Origin: Bradyrhizobium canariense
GTDB taxonomy: Bacteria > Pseudomonadota > Alphaproteobacteria > Rhizobiales > Xanthobacteraceae
DNA length: 64,000 nt
Assembly (NCBI RefSeq): GCF_900105125.1
Contig: NZ_LT629750.1
Span: 3,906,001-3,970,000 of the forward strand
Direction: 5' to 3'
Shown: piece by piece, positions 12,798 through 21,476 of the stretch
Layout: every line of letters starts with the position of its first letter
Position numbering within the stretch: position 1 is the first letter of the stretch
Notes under the pieces: model-generated
What the model saw: the letters and a program-made list of their open reading frames with translations, nothing else
Databases searched by the model: none
Told to the model about the DNA's origin: nothing
Translations under genes and position numbers: made by a program

Positions 12798-13793
12798 CTA
12801 GCGTTGTGGCGCAACCGGCGGGTTCGGCCCGGTGCTCGGGACCGAGGGACGGCGCGCGGCAGCAGCAGCCGAAGCGACGCTTTCCCCAAACGTGGCTTTC
12901 GCGATCTCGCCGATACCCGCGAGCGAGCCTAAAATGCTCATCGCCTCGATCGGCAGCATGATGATCTTCTGGTTCGGCGAGTCAGCCAGTTGGCCGAACG
13001 CCTTGATGTATTTGTCGGCAATAAAATAGTTCAGCGCGGCAACGTCGCCCTTGGCGATGGCCTCAGAGACCATCTGCGTCGCCTTGGCTTCCGCTTCGGC
13101 TGAGCGTTCGCGCGCTTCGGCGTCGCGGAAGGCGGCTTCGCGGCGGCCTTCGGCTTGCAGGATCTGGCCCTGCTTGGCGCCTTCGGCGCGCAGGATTTCC
13201 GATTGCCGCTGGCCTTCTGCCTGCAGAATATCGGCGCGCTTGACGCGCTCAGCCTTCATCTGGCGTCCCATCGCTTCCACAAGGTCGGCCGGCGGCACGA
13301 TGTCCTTGATCTCGATGCGGTTGACCTTCAATCCCCACGGGGAGACCGCGGCATCGACCACGCGCAGCAATCGCTCGTTGATCTCGTCGCGATGCGAAAG
13401 CACCTGATCGAGATCCATCGAGCCCATCACCGAGCGGATATTGGTCATGGTCAGCACGATGATCGCCTGCTCGAGATTGGAGACCTCATAGCTCGCTTTC
13501 GCGGCGTCGAACACCTGAAAGAACGCGACACCGTCCACGGTCACCGTGGCGTTGTCCTTGGTGATCACTTCCTGCTCGGGAATACTGATCACCTGCTCCA
13601 TCATGTTCATCTTGCGGCCGACACGGTCGAAATAGGGAATGATGAGATTGAGCCCCGGCGACAGCGTGCGGGTGAATTTGCCGAACCGCTCGATGGTCCA
13701 GTCGTATCCCTGCGGCACAGTCTTGACGCCGGCAAACAGCGTGAAGATAACCAGCAGCACCAGCGCGATCGCGAAAATATCAAAGCCAGTCAT
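12798..13793 (-). CDS. SPFH/Band 7 (stomatin-like, QmcA/HflC type) protein
   Basis: 331 residues from the ATG at 13793 (GGAGG four bases upstream). One N-terminal membrane segment ([17 protein letters not shown]) is followed by the SPFH domain ([43 protein letters not shown]). A long charged Ala/Glu-rich coiled coil runs from about 185 to 260 (repeats of [25 protein letters not shown]). The C-terminus is Pro-rich. Paralogues are often drawn as stomatin/slipin with an NfeD partner, as here. It likely scaffolds membrane microdomains and associated proteases. Confidence 0.94.
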   Translation of the reverse strand: MTGFDIFAIALVLLVIFTLFAGVKTVPQGYDWTIERFGKFTRTLSPGLNLIIPYFDRVGRKMNMMEQVISIPEQEVITKDNATVTVDGVAFFQVFDAAKASYEVSNLEQAIIVLTMTNIRSVMGSMDLDQVLSHRDEINERLLRVVDAAVSPWGLKVNRIEIKDIVPPADLVEAMGRQMKAERVKRADILQAEGQRQSEILRAEGAKQGQILQAEGRREAAFRDAEARERSAEAEAKATQMVSEAIAKGDVAALNYFIADKYIKAFGQLADSPNQKIIMLPIEAMSILGSLAGIGEIAKATFGESVASAAAAARRPSVPSTGPNPPVAPQR

Positions 13794-13973
13794 AAATCCT
13801 CCAAAGCGGCGGCCCACGAGTCGTTTCCGCACGCAGTCTCATGCAGTTTTGTTTTGTCGGTATGACTGCGACGCCGGTTCAGCCGGCTTTTCGACCATTA
13901 GGTAGGGTGCAGTTTACGGGCCGCCAGATCTATGGAAGATGAACGCCGGGCGACGTATCGCGTTAGTTAATTG

Positions 13974-15011
13974 TCAGATCCAGCCTTGAAGCTCGCGCAG
14001 CACGAGCTGGCGGATGACGTCCATGCCGGGCTCGCTGTCATTGAGGCAGGGGATCGCGGCGAATTGCTCGCCGCCATTGTGCTTGAAGATCTCGGCGTTT
14101 TCCTGCGCGATTTCTTCCAGCGTCTCCAGGCAATCAGCCGAGAAGCCGGGCATAACTACCGCCATGCGCCGGACACCGTCCTTCGCGAGCTGCGCCACGG
14201 TCTTGTCGGTATAGGGCTGCAGCCACTGGTCGAAGCCGAAGCGCGACTGAAATGTAAGGATCAGCTTTGACGCATCAAGGCCCATGCGCTTGCGCAACGC
14301 GTCCGTCGTTGCAATGCACTGCGCCTGATAGGGGTCGCCCTTGTCGATATATTTTTGCGGCATGCCGTGGAACGAAGCCACGATCAGCTCGGGCTGGAAC
14401 GGCAACGTCGCAAGATGGGCATTGATCGAAACCGCCAGCGCCTCGATGTAGTCAGGGTCGTCGTAATAAGGCGGCGTCACCCGCAGGATCGGTTGCGCGC
14501 GCATCTCGCGAAGCACGGCAAACACCTCGTCGCATACGGTCGCCGATGTCGCGGCTGAGTATTGCGGATAGAGCGGCACCACCAGCAGCCGGTCGCAGCC
14601 CTGCGCCGTCAACGCTTCGATGCGCGAGCGGATCGACGGATTGCCATAGCGCATCGCCCAATCCACTACGACATGTTCATGATCCGATATGGCCGCGGCA
14701 AGCTTTTCGGACTGCGCGCGCGTGATAGTCTTGAGCGGAGATTCGTTTTTCTCGGTGTTCCAGATCTTCCGGTAATCGCGCGCCTTGCGCGCCGGACGGA
14801 TCTGCAGGATGACGCCGTTCAGCACCAGCTTCCAGTACAGTCCCTGATTTTCGATCACGCGCGGATCGGACAGGAATTCCCGGAGATAGACCCGAACCCC
14901 CTTGGTGTCCGCGCTGTCGGGGGTGCCGAGATTGACCAGGAGAACGCCGATGCGTCCCGGCCCGACGCCGGCGGACGCCTTTGCTGTTTCGATGGGAACG
15001 GCTACGCTCAT
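13974..15011 (-). CDS. hemH: Ferrochelatase
   Basis: 345 residues. It inserts Fe2+ into protoporphyrin IX, the last step of haem synthesis, at the inner face of the membrane. The order of motifs is typical: GVLLVNLGTPDS near the N-terminus, the active-site region VPLYPQYSAATSATV, the FHGMPQKYIDKGDPYQAQC block with the catalytic His, QSRFGFDQWLQPYTD, and VVMPGFSADCLETLEEIAQENAEIF with the second conserved acidic/Cys region. The gene appears monocistronic. Confidence 0.97.
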   Translation of the reverse strand: MSVAVPIETAKASAGVGPGRIGVLLVNLGTPDSADTKGVRVYLREFLSDPRVIENQGLYWKLVLNGVILQIRPARKARDYRKIWNTEKNESPLKTITRAQSEKLAAAISDHEHVVVDWAMRYGNPSIRSRIEALTAQGCDRLLVVPLYPQYSAATSATVCDEVFAVLREMRAQPILRVTPPYYDDPDYIEALAVSINAHLATLPFQPELIVASFHGMPQKYIDKGDPYQAQCIATTDALRKRMGLDASKLILTFQSRFGFDQWLQPYTDKTVAQLAKDGVRRMAVVMPGFSADCLETLEEIAQENAEIFKHNGGEQFAAIPCLNDSEPGMDVIRQLVLRELQGWI

Positions 15012-15118
15012 GATCTCAGGGGCTTCGCGCGTTGAACCATCCTTGTCAAGGCAACGAAAGCTTCGCTTGAAACTGATTCAGCGAGGCGGAGATCAGCCCC
15101 TGCGCTCGATCTTTTATT

Positions 15119-15167
15119 GGGCATGATCTTCTCCGAAAACCGGTTGCCACTTTTCGGGATCATGCCC
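15119..15167. repeat. Palindromic intergenic repeat, family B (copy 1)
   Basis: GGGCATGATC and GATCATGCCC close a hairpin, with CCGAAAACCGG in the centre. A second copy is at 20908-20952 and a decayed one near 53059-53102. It lies between divergent hemH and the MAPEG gene. Confidence 0.85.
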
Positions 15168-15202
15168 TAGGCTCCAGGATTGCCGCGCATCAGGGAGGAA
15201 CC

Positions 15203-15601
15203 ATGACGGCAGCCGAATGGTGCGTTTTCGGAACGCTGCTGCTTTATTTGCTGACAATCGCTCCGATCAAATGGATCGGATTTCGCCGTTTCGACAATTC
15301 CAGACCGCGCGACCCCGCCTTTTATAACGATCCCATTCGGGCGCGTGCGCTGGGCGCGCACCAGAACGGCATCGAGGCGTTTCCGTTCTTCGCGGTCGCG
15401 GTGTTGCTGGCGGAATTTCGTGCCGGCCCGCAACGCCTCATCAATGAACTGGCGCTGCTGTTCCTGATCGTGCGGATTGCTTACGTCCTCACTTATGTCG
15501 GCGATCGGCCGACGCTGCGGTCGATCCTGTGGGCGATCGGCTTCGCGATCAATATCGCGATCTTCTTCCTGCCGGCGATCCGCAACTATCTGCCGATGTG
15601 A
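15203..15601 (+). CDS. MAPEG family membrane protein
   Basis: 132 residues with four hydrophobic segments (ECVFGTLLLYLLTIAP-like, FPFFAVAVLLAEF, ELALLFLIVRIAYVLTYVG, ILWAIGFAINIAIFFLP). The loop after the first segment has RALGAHQNGIEAFPFF, matching the RA-x-x-N-x-x-E core of MAPEG proteins. Eukaryotic relatives are microsomal glutathione transferases and leukotriene synthases; bacterial ones are mostly untested. AGGAACC precedes the ATG. It ends six bases before the convergent M3 peptidase gene. Confidence 0.9.
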   Translation: MTAAEWCVFGTLLLYLLTIAPIKWIGFRRFDNSRPRDPAFYNDPIRARALGAHQNGIEAFPFFAVAVLLAEFRAGPQRLINELALLFLIVRIAYVLTYVGDRPTLRSILWAIGFAINIAIFFLPAIRNYLPM

Positions 15602-15607
15602 AACCGG

Positions 15608-17698
15608 TCAGGCTGCCTCCGGCGTTTCCAGCAGGCCGCGGCGGCGCAGCAGCGCGTCGGGTTCCGGCTCGCGGCCGCGGAAGGCGACATAGGCCTCTTC
15701 CGGATCGCGCGAGCCGCCCGATGCATAGATGTCGTCGAGCAGGCGTTTGGCGGTTGGGGGATCGAAGATGTCACCGGCCTCCTCAAAGGCGCCGAATGCG
15801 TCCGCGTCCATCACTTCCGACCACATGTAGCTGTAATAGCCCGACGCGTAGTGATCGCCGGAGAAGATATGGCCGAATTGCTGCGGCCGGTGCCGCATCG
15901 AGATTTCCGCGGGCATGCCGATCTTTTCCAGCTCCTGACGCTCGAACGCCCGCACGTCCCGGCTGGCCGCGGCCGGCTGGGTGTGGAATTCGAGATCGAC
16001 CAGCGCCGAGGAGACGAATTCCACCGTGGCAAAGCCCTGGTTGAATTTGCGCGCGGCGAGGAAGCGCTTCAGGAGATCGTCCGGCAACGGCTCGCCGGTC
16101 TGGTAATGCCGCGCAAACTGCCGCAGCACCTGCGGCTGCTCCTGCCAGTGCTCGTAAAGCTGCGAGGGCAGCTCGACGAAATCGGTGAACACGCTGGTGC
16201 CCGACAGCGAGGGATAGGTCACCTCGGACATCATCCCGTGCAGGCCGTGGCCGAATTCATGGAACAGGGTGCGGGCGTCGTCCGGCGAGAGCAATGACGG
16301 CTCGCCGTCGGCGCCCTTGGCGAAATTGCAGACATTGATCACCAGCGGCGCGATCTCGCCGTCGAGCTTCTGCTGGTCGCGCAACGAGGTCATCCAGGCC
16401 CCCGAGCGCTTCGAGGGCCGGGCGAAGTAGTCGCCGTAGAACAGCGCCTTGTGCTTGCCGGCGCTATCCTTGACCTCCCAGACCCGCACGTCCGGATGCC
16501 AGACCGGAATGTCCTTGCGCTCGGAGAAGGTGACGCCGAACAGACGGGTGGCGCAGTCGAAGGCGGCCTCGACCATGTGGTCGAGCGAAAGATAGGGCTT
16601 GATCGCGGCATCGTCGAAATTGGCTTTGGCCTGGCGCAGCTTTTCGGCGTAGTAGCGCCAGTCCCACGGCGCCAGCGCGAAATTGCCGCCGTCCTCCGCG
16701 ACCAGCGCCTGCAGATCATCACGATCGGCGAGCGCCCGGGCGCGCGCCGGCTTCCAGACCCGCTCCAGCAGGCCACGCACGGCTTCCGGCGTCTTGGCCA
16801 TCGAATCCTCCAGCCGGTAAGCGGCGAAGGTCGGGAAGCCGAGAAGCCTGGCGCTCTCTTCGCGCAACGCCAGGATCTCGACGATCACGGCGTTATTGTC
16901 GTTGTCGTTGCCGTTGTCGCCGCGGGCGACGAAGGCCTTGTAGGCCTTCTCGCGCAGGTCGCGCCGGGCGGCGCTCTTGAGGAACGGCTCGACCGAGGAC
17001 CGGGACAGCGTCACGATCGCCTTGCCGGCCATGCCGCGCTCCTCGGCGGCGGCCTTTGCGGCTGCGACAAAACTGTCCGAAAGGCCCTCGCGATCGGCCT
17101 CGCCGAGCTCCATGAACCAGTCCTGCTCGTCGCCGAGCAGATGATGGCTGAACGCTGTGCCGAGATGCGCCAGGCGCTCATTGATCTCGGCCATCCGCGC
17201 CTTCGCCGGCTCGTCGAGGCCCGCACCGGAGCGATGGAAGCGGGTGTAGGTGCGCTCCAATAGCCGCATTTCTTCGCCGGTCAGCCCCAGCGTGGCGCGG
17301 TTGTCGTGCAACAGCGCGATCCGGCCGAACAGCACTGCGTTCATCATGATCGGATTCCAGTGCCGCGCCATCCGCAGCGAGACCTCCTTGTCGATCTCCA
17401 GCAGCGCCGGATTGGAATGCGCCGAGACCAGGTCGTAGAACACCGCCGACACCTTGGAGAGCAGCTTGCCCGAGCGCTCGAGCGCGGTGATGGTGTTGGG
17501 GAAGTCCGGCGTCGCCGGGTCATGCGTAATGGCGGCGATCTCGGCGGAATGATCGGCGAAGGCCTGCTCGAACGCAGGCAGGAAATGCTCGGGCACGATC
17601 TCCGCGAATGGCGGGGTCTCGAACGGCGTCTGCCACGCCTTCAGAAGCGGGTTTGCTGCGCTCTGCGAGGTGGCCGCGGTTTGCAGGGTATCTGACAT
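15608..17698 (-). CDS. M3 family oligopeptidase (OpdA/Dcp-like)
   Basis: 696 residues, normal for the family. Zinc-binding HEFGHGLH (HExxH) with the downstream ligand Glu in FTDFVELPSQLYEHW forms the active site. The surrounding TLFHEFGHGLHGMMSEVTYPSLSGTSV is diagnostic. The C-terminal PAEISMRHRPQQFGHIFSGDHYASGYYSYMWSEVMDADAF block contributes the conserved His/Tyr residues. There is no signal peptide, so it is cytoplasmic and probably degrades short peptides from ATP-dependent proteases and cleaved signal peptides. I start at the ATG at 17698; the GTG one codon earlier is less likely. Confidence 0.95.
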   Translation of the reverse strand: MSDTLQTAATSQSAANPLLKAWQTPFETPPFAEIVPEHFLPAFEQAFADHSAEIAAITHDPATPDFPNTITALERSGKLLSKVSAVFYDLVSAHSNPALLEIDKEVSLRMARHWNPIMMNAVLFGRIALLHDNRATLGLTGEEMRLLERTYTRFHRSGAGLDEPAKARMAEINERLAHLGTAFSHHLLGDEQDWFMELGEADREGLSDSFVAAAKAAAEERGMAGKAIVTLSRSSVEPFLKSAARRDLREKAYKAFVARGDNGNDNDNNAVIVEILALREESARLLGFPTFAAYRLEDSMAKTPEAVRGLLERVWKPARARALADRDDLQALVAEDGGNFALAPWDWRYYAEKLRQAKANFDDAAIKPYLSLDHMVEAAFDCATRLFGVTFSERKDIPVWHPDVRVWEVKDSAGKHKALFYGDYFARPSKRSGAWMTSLRDQQKLDGEIAPLVINVCNFAKGADGEPSLLSPDDARTLFHEFGHGLHGMMSEVTYPSLSGTSVFTDFVELPSQLYEHWQEQPQVLRQFARHYQTGEPLPDDLLKRFLAARKFNQGFATVEFVSSALVDLEFHTQPAAASRDVRAFERQELEKIGMPAEISMRHRPQQFGHIFSGDHYASGYYSYMWSEVMDADAFGAFEEAGDIFDPPTAKRLLDDIYASGGSRDPEEAYVAFRGREPEPDALLRRRGLLETPEAA

Positions 17699-17827
17699 CA
17701 CAATTCCCGTTTTTCGCCACGATTGGACCTGCGATCTATATCACGCGATGGGGCTTTTTTGGGCCTTTTGCGCTTGATAGCAGGGGCCTTTTCGGAGAGA
17801 TTGCGCCCCTGAAACAGGAACTATCAG

Positions 17828-18088
17828 ATGAGCTTACAGCCCTCACCGACCGGCACGCGCGAGATCGTCTGGCCCAGTGTCGTCACCGTCATCAGCGCGG
17901 CGATCCTGATCGGCGCCGAGGTGTTTGGCGCGGCGTTCGCCGGCGGCTGGGCACTCGCGATCCTGTTCGGCCTCGAGGACACCGGCGCGCACATCCTGCA
18001 GGCGGTGCTGTTTGCGATCGGCGTGTTCGTCATGATCGCGTTCGTCCGCGCCGCGCAGCGCGTCGAGCCGTTCACGCGCCGCGCGTGA
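17828..18088 (+). CDS. Small membrane protein, two predicted TM segments
   Basis: 86 residues with AGGAA ten bases before the ATG. Two hydrophobic helices span about 17-40 (VVTVISAAILIGAEVFGAAFAGGW) and 55-77 (HILQAVLFAIGVFVMIAFV). The C-terminus is basic (RAAQRVEPFTRRA), suggesting it is cytoplasmic. I do not recognise the family beyond similar short hypothetical proteins of Bradyrhizobium. It is divergent from the M3 peptidase gene. Confidence 0.75.
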   Translation: MSLQPSPTGTREIVWPSVVTVISAAILIGAEVFGAAFAGGWALAILFGLEDTGAHILQAVLFAIGVFVMIAFVRAAQRVEPFTRRA

Positions 18089-18392
18089 GCGCGTCGGCGC
18101 TAGCAAGCGCTTTGAGCTGAGAGAGCTCAGCGCCGCAGGCTTCAAACACTCTTCTCTCGCCGCCAGCGCTTACGTCTCGTTAAACAAGCTTAACATCCGT
18201 TCAGATTCAGCGACGCTTGCGAGCACGCGCGCAAGAAAGTTGTCTGCAGCACAAAAAAAATCTTGCGAAGCGGACTCAAAAACCCTATTTGCGTTCTTGC
18301 CCAATTTCGCACGTGCCTGTGGTCGTGTGTCAGTCGGTAGGTATCCGGACAAGAGGCCGGACAGCCGCCAAGGGACGAAGAACCGAGGGTCG

Positions 18393-18552
18393 CTCAAGTC
18401 GCTTCAAACTTGAGAGGCCAGCATCTCTCTCCAGAGGTGCCGTTGAAGGTCTCTTTGCTCCTTGCAACCGTGACTGGCAGCCGGAGGCGAACCGGCGCAC
18501 CCCGCTCTCAACGGGGGACGCGACTTAAAGCAACGACGGATCGGGCTTTTTT
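18393..18552 (+). ncRNA. Structured leader RNA, candidate alphaproteobacterial speF element
   Basis: Several hairpins follow one another: CTCAAGT/ACTTGAG (18393-18399 with 18408-18414), GCATCTCT/AGAGGTGC (18421-18440), GCCGG/CCGGC (18480-18496), CCCCG/CGGGG (18500-18516), and a terminator-like hairpin (18527-18552). AAGTCGC at 18396-18402 can also pair with GCGACTT at 18520-18526, which would break the first hairpin. The alphaproteobacterial speF motif is known upstream of COG0019-type ornithine decarboxylases, exactly this position. I assign it by context and structure; the exact ends are uncertain. Confidence 0.5.
18527..18552 (+). terminator. Terminator-like hairpin inside the ODC leader
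   Basis: AAAGC pairs with GCTTT around an inner CGA/TCG stem with tetraloop CGGA, followed by a run of six T. It lies about 220 bases before the ODC start codon, where it could act as an attenuator. Confidence 0.5.
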
Positions 18553-18770
18553 GGTCTCTACCGGCATTCCACCGCCGGCGCGGGCTACTGAAAAGGCTTG
18601 TCCTTCATTGCCAGGTGTGCGGGCGGGAGCATTCCCAACCAATCCACGGCAGCACAATTCGGTCTGAGTTCGAGGCTTCGTCGCGTCTCCATCGTGCGGC
18701 TACGCCAACAAACTCACGTCCGGGAATCATTTGAACGAGCTCCGTCGCTGGGGCCGTTTGGGAGAGTGCT

Positions 18771-19913
18771 ATGACCGAACGTATTCAGGAATTCCTGCGT
18801 AACCGCCGCAGCGAGGGCCTCGACACCGAGCCGTGCCTCGTCGTCGACCTCGAAGTCGTGCGCGACAACTATCAGACCTTCTCGAAGGCGCTGCCGGACA
18901 GCCGCGTGTTCTACGCGGTAAAGGCAAACCCGGCGCCGGAAGTGCTGTCGCTGCTGGCCTCGATGGGCTCGTGCTTCGACACCGCAACGGTTGCCGAGAT
19001 CGAAATGGCGCTGGCCGCTGGCGCAACGCCGGATCGCATCTCCTATGGCAATACGATCAAGAAGGAGCGTGATATCGCGCGCGCCTTCGCGCTCGGCATT
19101 CGCCTGTTCTCGGTCGATTGCGCCGCCGAAGTCGAAAAGATCGCCCGTGCCGCGCCCGGCGCCAAGGTGTTCTGCCGCATCCTCTATGATTGCGCAGGCG
19201 CCGAGTGGCCGCTGTCGCGCAAGTTCGGTTGCGATCCGGAAATGGCTGTCGACGTGCTCGACCTCGCCAAGCGTCTTGGCCTGGAGCCCTATGGCATTTC
19301 GTTCCATGTCGGCTCGCAGCAGCGCAAGGTGAAGGCGTGGGATCGCGCTCTGGCGATGGCCTCGACGGTGTTCCGTGACTGCGCGGAGCGCGGCATCAAC
19401 CTGTCCATGGTCAACATGGGCGGCGGATTTCCGACCAAGTACCTCCGGGACGTTCCCCCGGTGGTGCAGTACGGCCGGTCGATCTTCCGCGCGCTGCGCA
19501 AGCATTTCGGCAACCAGATCCCGGAGACCATCATCGAGCCGGGCCGCGGCATGGTCGGAAATGCAGGGATCATCGAGACCGAAGTCGTTCTGATCTCCAA
19601 GAAGAGCGACGAGGACGAGGTGCGCTGGGTCTATCTCGACATCGGCAAGTTCGGCGGTCTCGCCGAGACGATGGACGAGTCGATCCGTTACGCCATCCGC
19701 ACGCCGCATGACGGCGCGGAGATGACGCCGTGCGTGCTCGCAGGCCCGACCTGCGATTCCGCCGACGTGCTGTACGAGAAGATGCCGTATCCGCTCCCGG
19801 TTACGCTCGAGATCGGCGACAAGCTGCTGATCGAAGGCACCGGCGCCTATACGTCGACCTACTCGTCGGTGGCCTTCAACGGCATCCCGCCGCTGCGGAC
19901 CTACCACATCTGA
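18771..19913 (+). CDS. Ornithine (or lysine/ornithine) decarboxylase, type III fold
   Basis: 380 residues, PLP-dependent alanine-racemase-like barrel, COG0019 group. It forms putrescine from ornithine (possibly cadaverine from lysine). Lys51 in VFYAVKANP binds PLP; HVGSQ near residue 178, the GGGFPTKY loop, EPGRGMVGNAG (phosphate binding) and Cys328 in PTCDSADVLYE (active-site partner across the dimer) are all present, ending FNGIPPLRTYHI. This is the eukaryote-like short ODC. A long leader with a candidate speF element precedes it, and homospermidine synthase, the next enzyme on putrescine, lies 1.6 kb downstream on the same strand. Confidence 0.94.
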   Translation: MTERIQEFLRNRRSEGLDTEPCLVVDLEVVRDNYQTFSKALPDSRVFYAVKANPAPEVLSLLASMGSCFDTATVAEIEMALAAGATPDRISYGNTIKKERDIARAFALGIRLFSVDCAAEVEKIARAAPGAKVFCRILYDCAGAEWPLSRKFGCDPEMAVDVLDLAKRLGLEPYGISFHVGSQQRKVKAWDRALAMASTVFRDCAERGINLSMVNMGGGFPTKYLRDVPPVVQYGRSIFRALRKHFGNQIPETIIEPGRGMVGNAGIIETEVVLISKKSDEDEVRWVYLDIGKFGGLAETMDESIRYAIRTPHDGAEMTPCVLAGPTCDSADVLYEKMPYPLPVTLEIGDKLLIEGTGAYTSTYSSVAFNGIPPLRTYHI

Positions 19914-19942
19914 CCCGGCCTCGCTGAAGGCCTTGAATCATC

Positions 19943-19964
19943 GGGAGCCGGTTCTCCGGCTCCC
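19943..19964 (+). terminator. Hairpin after ornithine decarboxylase
   Basis: Perfect 9-bp stem GGGAGCCGG/CCGGCTCCC with a TTCT tetraloop, 30 bases after the stop codon. No T run follows, so termination may be weak or the hairpin may protect the 3' end. Confidence 0.65.
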
Positions 19965-20039
19965 ATCCCCGATATTCGGACTTTGCTGACAACGCTTCTC
20001 CGCGGCCTCACCGCCGTTGGAAGCGAGGACTGACGTGCC

Positions 20040-20651
20040 ATGACTGCTTTGCGGAAGAACCCCGTTGCCCTCACCCCTGATGCCGCTCCGTTCGCGATCC
20101 GTGCGGAACGAGCATCGGACGTCGTCGCGCGTGAGGCGCTGCTCGATGCCTGCTTTGGCGCCAATCGCCATGCCCGCACCTGCCAGCGCCTGCGCGATGG
20201 ACGCGCGCCCGCCGAAGGCCTTGCCCTGTCGGCCGTAGCGTGGGGTCGGCTGGTCGGAACCGTGCGGTTGTGGCACGTCGGCGCTGGGGGCAAGCCGGCG
20301 CTGATGCTGGGGCCGCTTGCGGTCGACAGCAGCTGCCGCAAGCTCGGCGTCGGCGCCGCATTGATGGATCATGCGCTTGAAGTCGCCCGGCAACGCGGCC
20401 ATGGCGCGGTGATCCTGCTGGGCGACGCGCCCTATTACAGCCGCTTCGGCTTCTCGCCACTCAAGACCGGCGAGCTTTCCCTGCCCGGCCCGTTCGAGCG
20501 CGACCGCCTGCTCGGTCTCGAACTCCGCGACAACGCGCTCGACGATGCCTGGGGAATGATCGTGCCGACCGGTGCCGTGGAGCTGGAAACCAAGGCAAAC
20601 AAGGCTCCGCGCGCCAGGAAAACCGTGCGGCTCGTATCGAGCGCGGCCTGA
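20040..20651 (+). CDS. GNAT family N-acetyltransferase
   Basis: 203 residues. The GNAT core runs from about 17 to 150: FAIRAERASDVVAREALLDACFG, the substrate strand LVGTVRLWHVG, the acetyl-CoA loop LGPLAVDSSCRKLGVGAALMDHALEVARQRGH (R/Q-x-x-G-x-G/A form), and VILLGDAPYYSRFGFSPL. It resembles the COG3153 group of predicted acetyltransferases. The C-terminus is basic. It sits between ornithine decarboxylase and homospermidine synthase; a role in polyamine acetylation is possible but only contextual. Confidence 0.88.
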   Translation: MTALRKNPVALTPDAAPFAIRAERASDVVAREALLDACFGANRHARTCQRLRDGRAPAEGLALSAVAWGRLVGTVRLWHVGAGGKPALMLGPLAVDSSCRKLGVGAALMDHALEVARQRGHGAVILLGDAPYYSRFGFSPLKTGELSLPGPFERDRLLGLELRDNALDDAWGMIVPTGAVELETKANKAPRARKTVRLVSSAA

Positions 20652-20662
20652 TTGCCAGAACC

Positions 20663-20836
20663 ATGTCAGCGAGCCCATTCACAACGCCGCCTGCTGCGGA
20701 TTTGCGCGTCCGCAGCACCATCACAACCATCCTGTTGATCATGATTACGGTTATGATCGTCAGGGACATCTTTGCGCGCCGGCGGAACCGGCTGCGCGAC
20801 CGCGCCCGGCGTGACATCTCGCTCGCCGTGCGATAG
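20663..20836 (+). CDS. Small single-pass membrane peptide (57 residues)
   Basis: An open frame begins 12 bases after the GNAT stop codon and encodes 57 residues. A Thr/Pro/Ala N-terminus (MSASPFTTPPAAD) is followed by one hydrophobic helix (TITTILLIMITVMIVRDIF, about 20-37) and a strongly basic tail (RRRNRLRDRARRDI), a clear positive-inside topology. The ribosome-binding site is weak, so it may be translationally coupled to the GNAT gene. The function is unknown. Confidence 0.5.
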   Translation: MSASPFTTPPAADLRVRSTITTILLIMITVMIVRDIFARRRNRLRDRARRDISLAVR

Positions 20837-20907
20837 CCAAAAGCTGCGCCGCCCACGGTCTGAGCCAGCTCCGCTGAATCAGGCCCGTCGCTTTATCTTT
20901 TTTGTCC

Positions 20908-20952
20908 GGGCATGATCTTTTCCGAAAATCGTTTCCGCTTCGGGATCATGCC
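20908..20952. repeat. Palindromic intergenic repeat, family B (copy 2)
   Basis: GGGCATGATC at the left and GGGATCATGCC at the right are inverted, with CCGAAAATCG in the middle, matching the copy at 15119-15167. Confidence 0.82.
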
Positions 20953-20983
20953 TCCTCGAACGACGCCCAGAGTGAGGTCCTAA

Positions 20984-21373
20984 ATGTCACGCCGTCTGAT
21001 TTCCACCGGCTCGCCCTTTGAAAAGACCGCCGGCTACAGCCGCGCCGTCATCGACGGCGATTTTGCCTTCGTTTCAGGCACCACCGGCTACGATTACGCG
21101 ACCATGACGATGCCCGCCGATGTCACGAGCCAGACACGAAACTGCTTCAAGACCATCGAAGCCGCGCTGAAAGAAGGCGGTTTCGCGCTGGCTGATATCG
21201 TCCGCGCGACCTATTACGTGACGGACGCCAAGGATGCGGACGCCGTGTTTGCGATCTGCGGCGAAAATCTCGGCGAGATCCGCCCCGCGGCAACCCTCCT
21301 GGTCGTGGCACAATTGCTCAAGTCCGAGATGAAGATCGAGATTGAAGTGACCGCCAAGCGACGTACCGCCTGA
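20984..21373 (+). CDS. RidA family protein (YjgF/YER057c/UK114)
   Basis: 129 residues, single domain, with GAGGT well placed before the ATG. The family hydrolyses reactive enamine/imine intermediates, preventing damage to PLP enzymes. Motifs include PFEKTAGYSRAVIDGDFAFVSGTTGYD, TRNCFKTIEAALKEGGFALADIVRATYYVTDAKDADAV and an ending PAATLLVVAQLLKSEMKIEIEVTA. The usual conserved Arg before the terminal strand (xRxxV) is replaced here by RPAATLLVV, so it belongs to a variant subgroup (Rid6/Rid7-like) whose deaminase activity is less certain. Confidence 0.9.
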   Translation: MSRRLISTGSPFEKTAGYSRAVIDGDFAFVSGTTGYDYATMTMPADVTSQTRNCFKTIEAALKEGGFALADIVRATYYVTDAKDADAVFAICGENLGEIRPAATLLVVAQLLKSEMKIEIEVTAKRRTA

Positions 21374-21394
21374 TTCCTAGTCTCTTGTTTTGAC

Positions 21395-21438
21395 GCGTTT
21401 TCTTCCCGCGAACCGGTATCCACTTCGCTCGAAAACGC
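21395..21438. repeat. Palindromic intergenic repeat, family D
   Basis: GCGTTTTC and GAAAACGC close a hairpin around CCCGCGAACCGGTATCCACT. The centre shares the GAACCGGT/TCCACTT character with family B. It lies between RidA and homospermidine synthase. Confidence 0.7.
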
Positions 21439-21476
21439 TATAACGCCGCAGCCTGCCTGTTTCCTGGAGACCATTC

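Larger units (their letters stand above)
18089..18770 (+). other. 680-base noncoding leader region of ornithine decarboxylase
   Basis: No credible gene on either strand. The stretch contains an A-rich section (about 18245-18300), the hairpin cluster at 18393-18552, then about 220 bases to the ODC start, with GGGAGAG as ribosome-binding site just before 18771. Its length and structure suggest a long regulated 5' UTR rather than plain spacer. Confidence 0.7.

Noticed and set aside
13868..13890. GCCGG/CCGGC hairpin followed by TTTT on the plus strand
   Set aside because: No plus-strand gene precedes it, and the minus-strand version has no T run.
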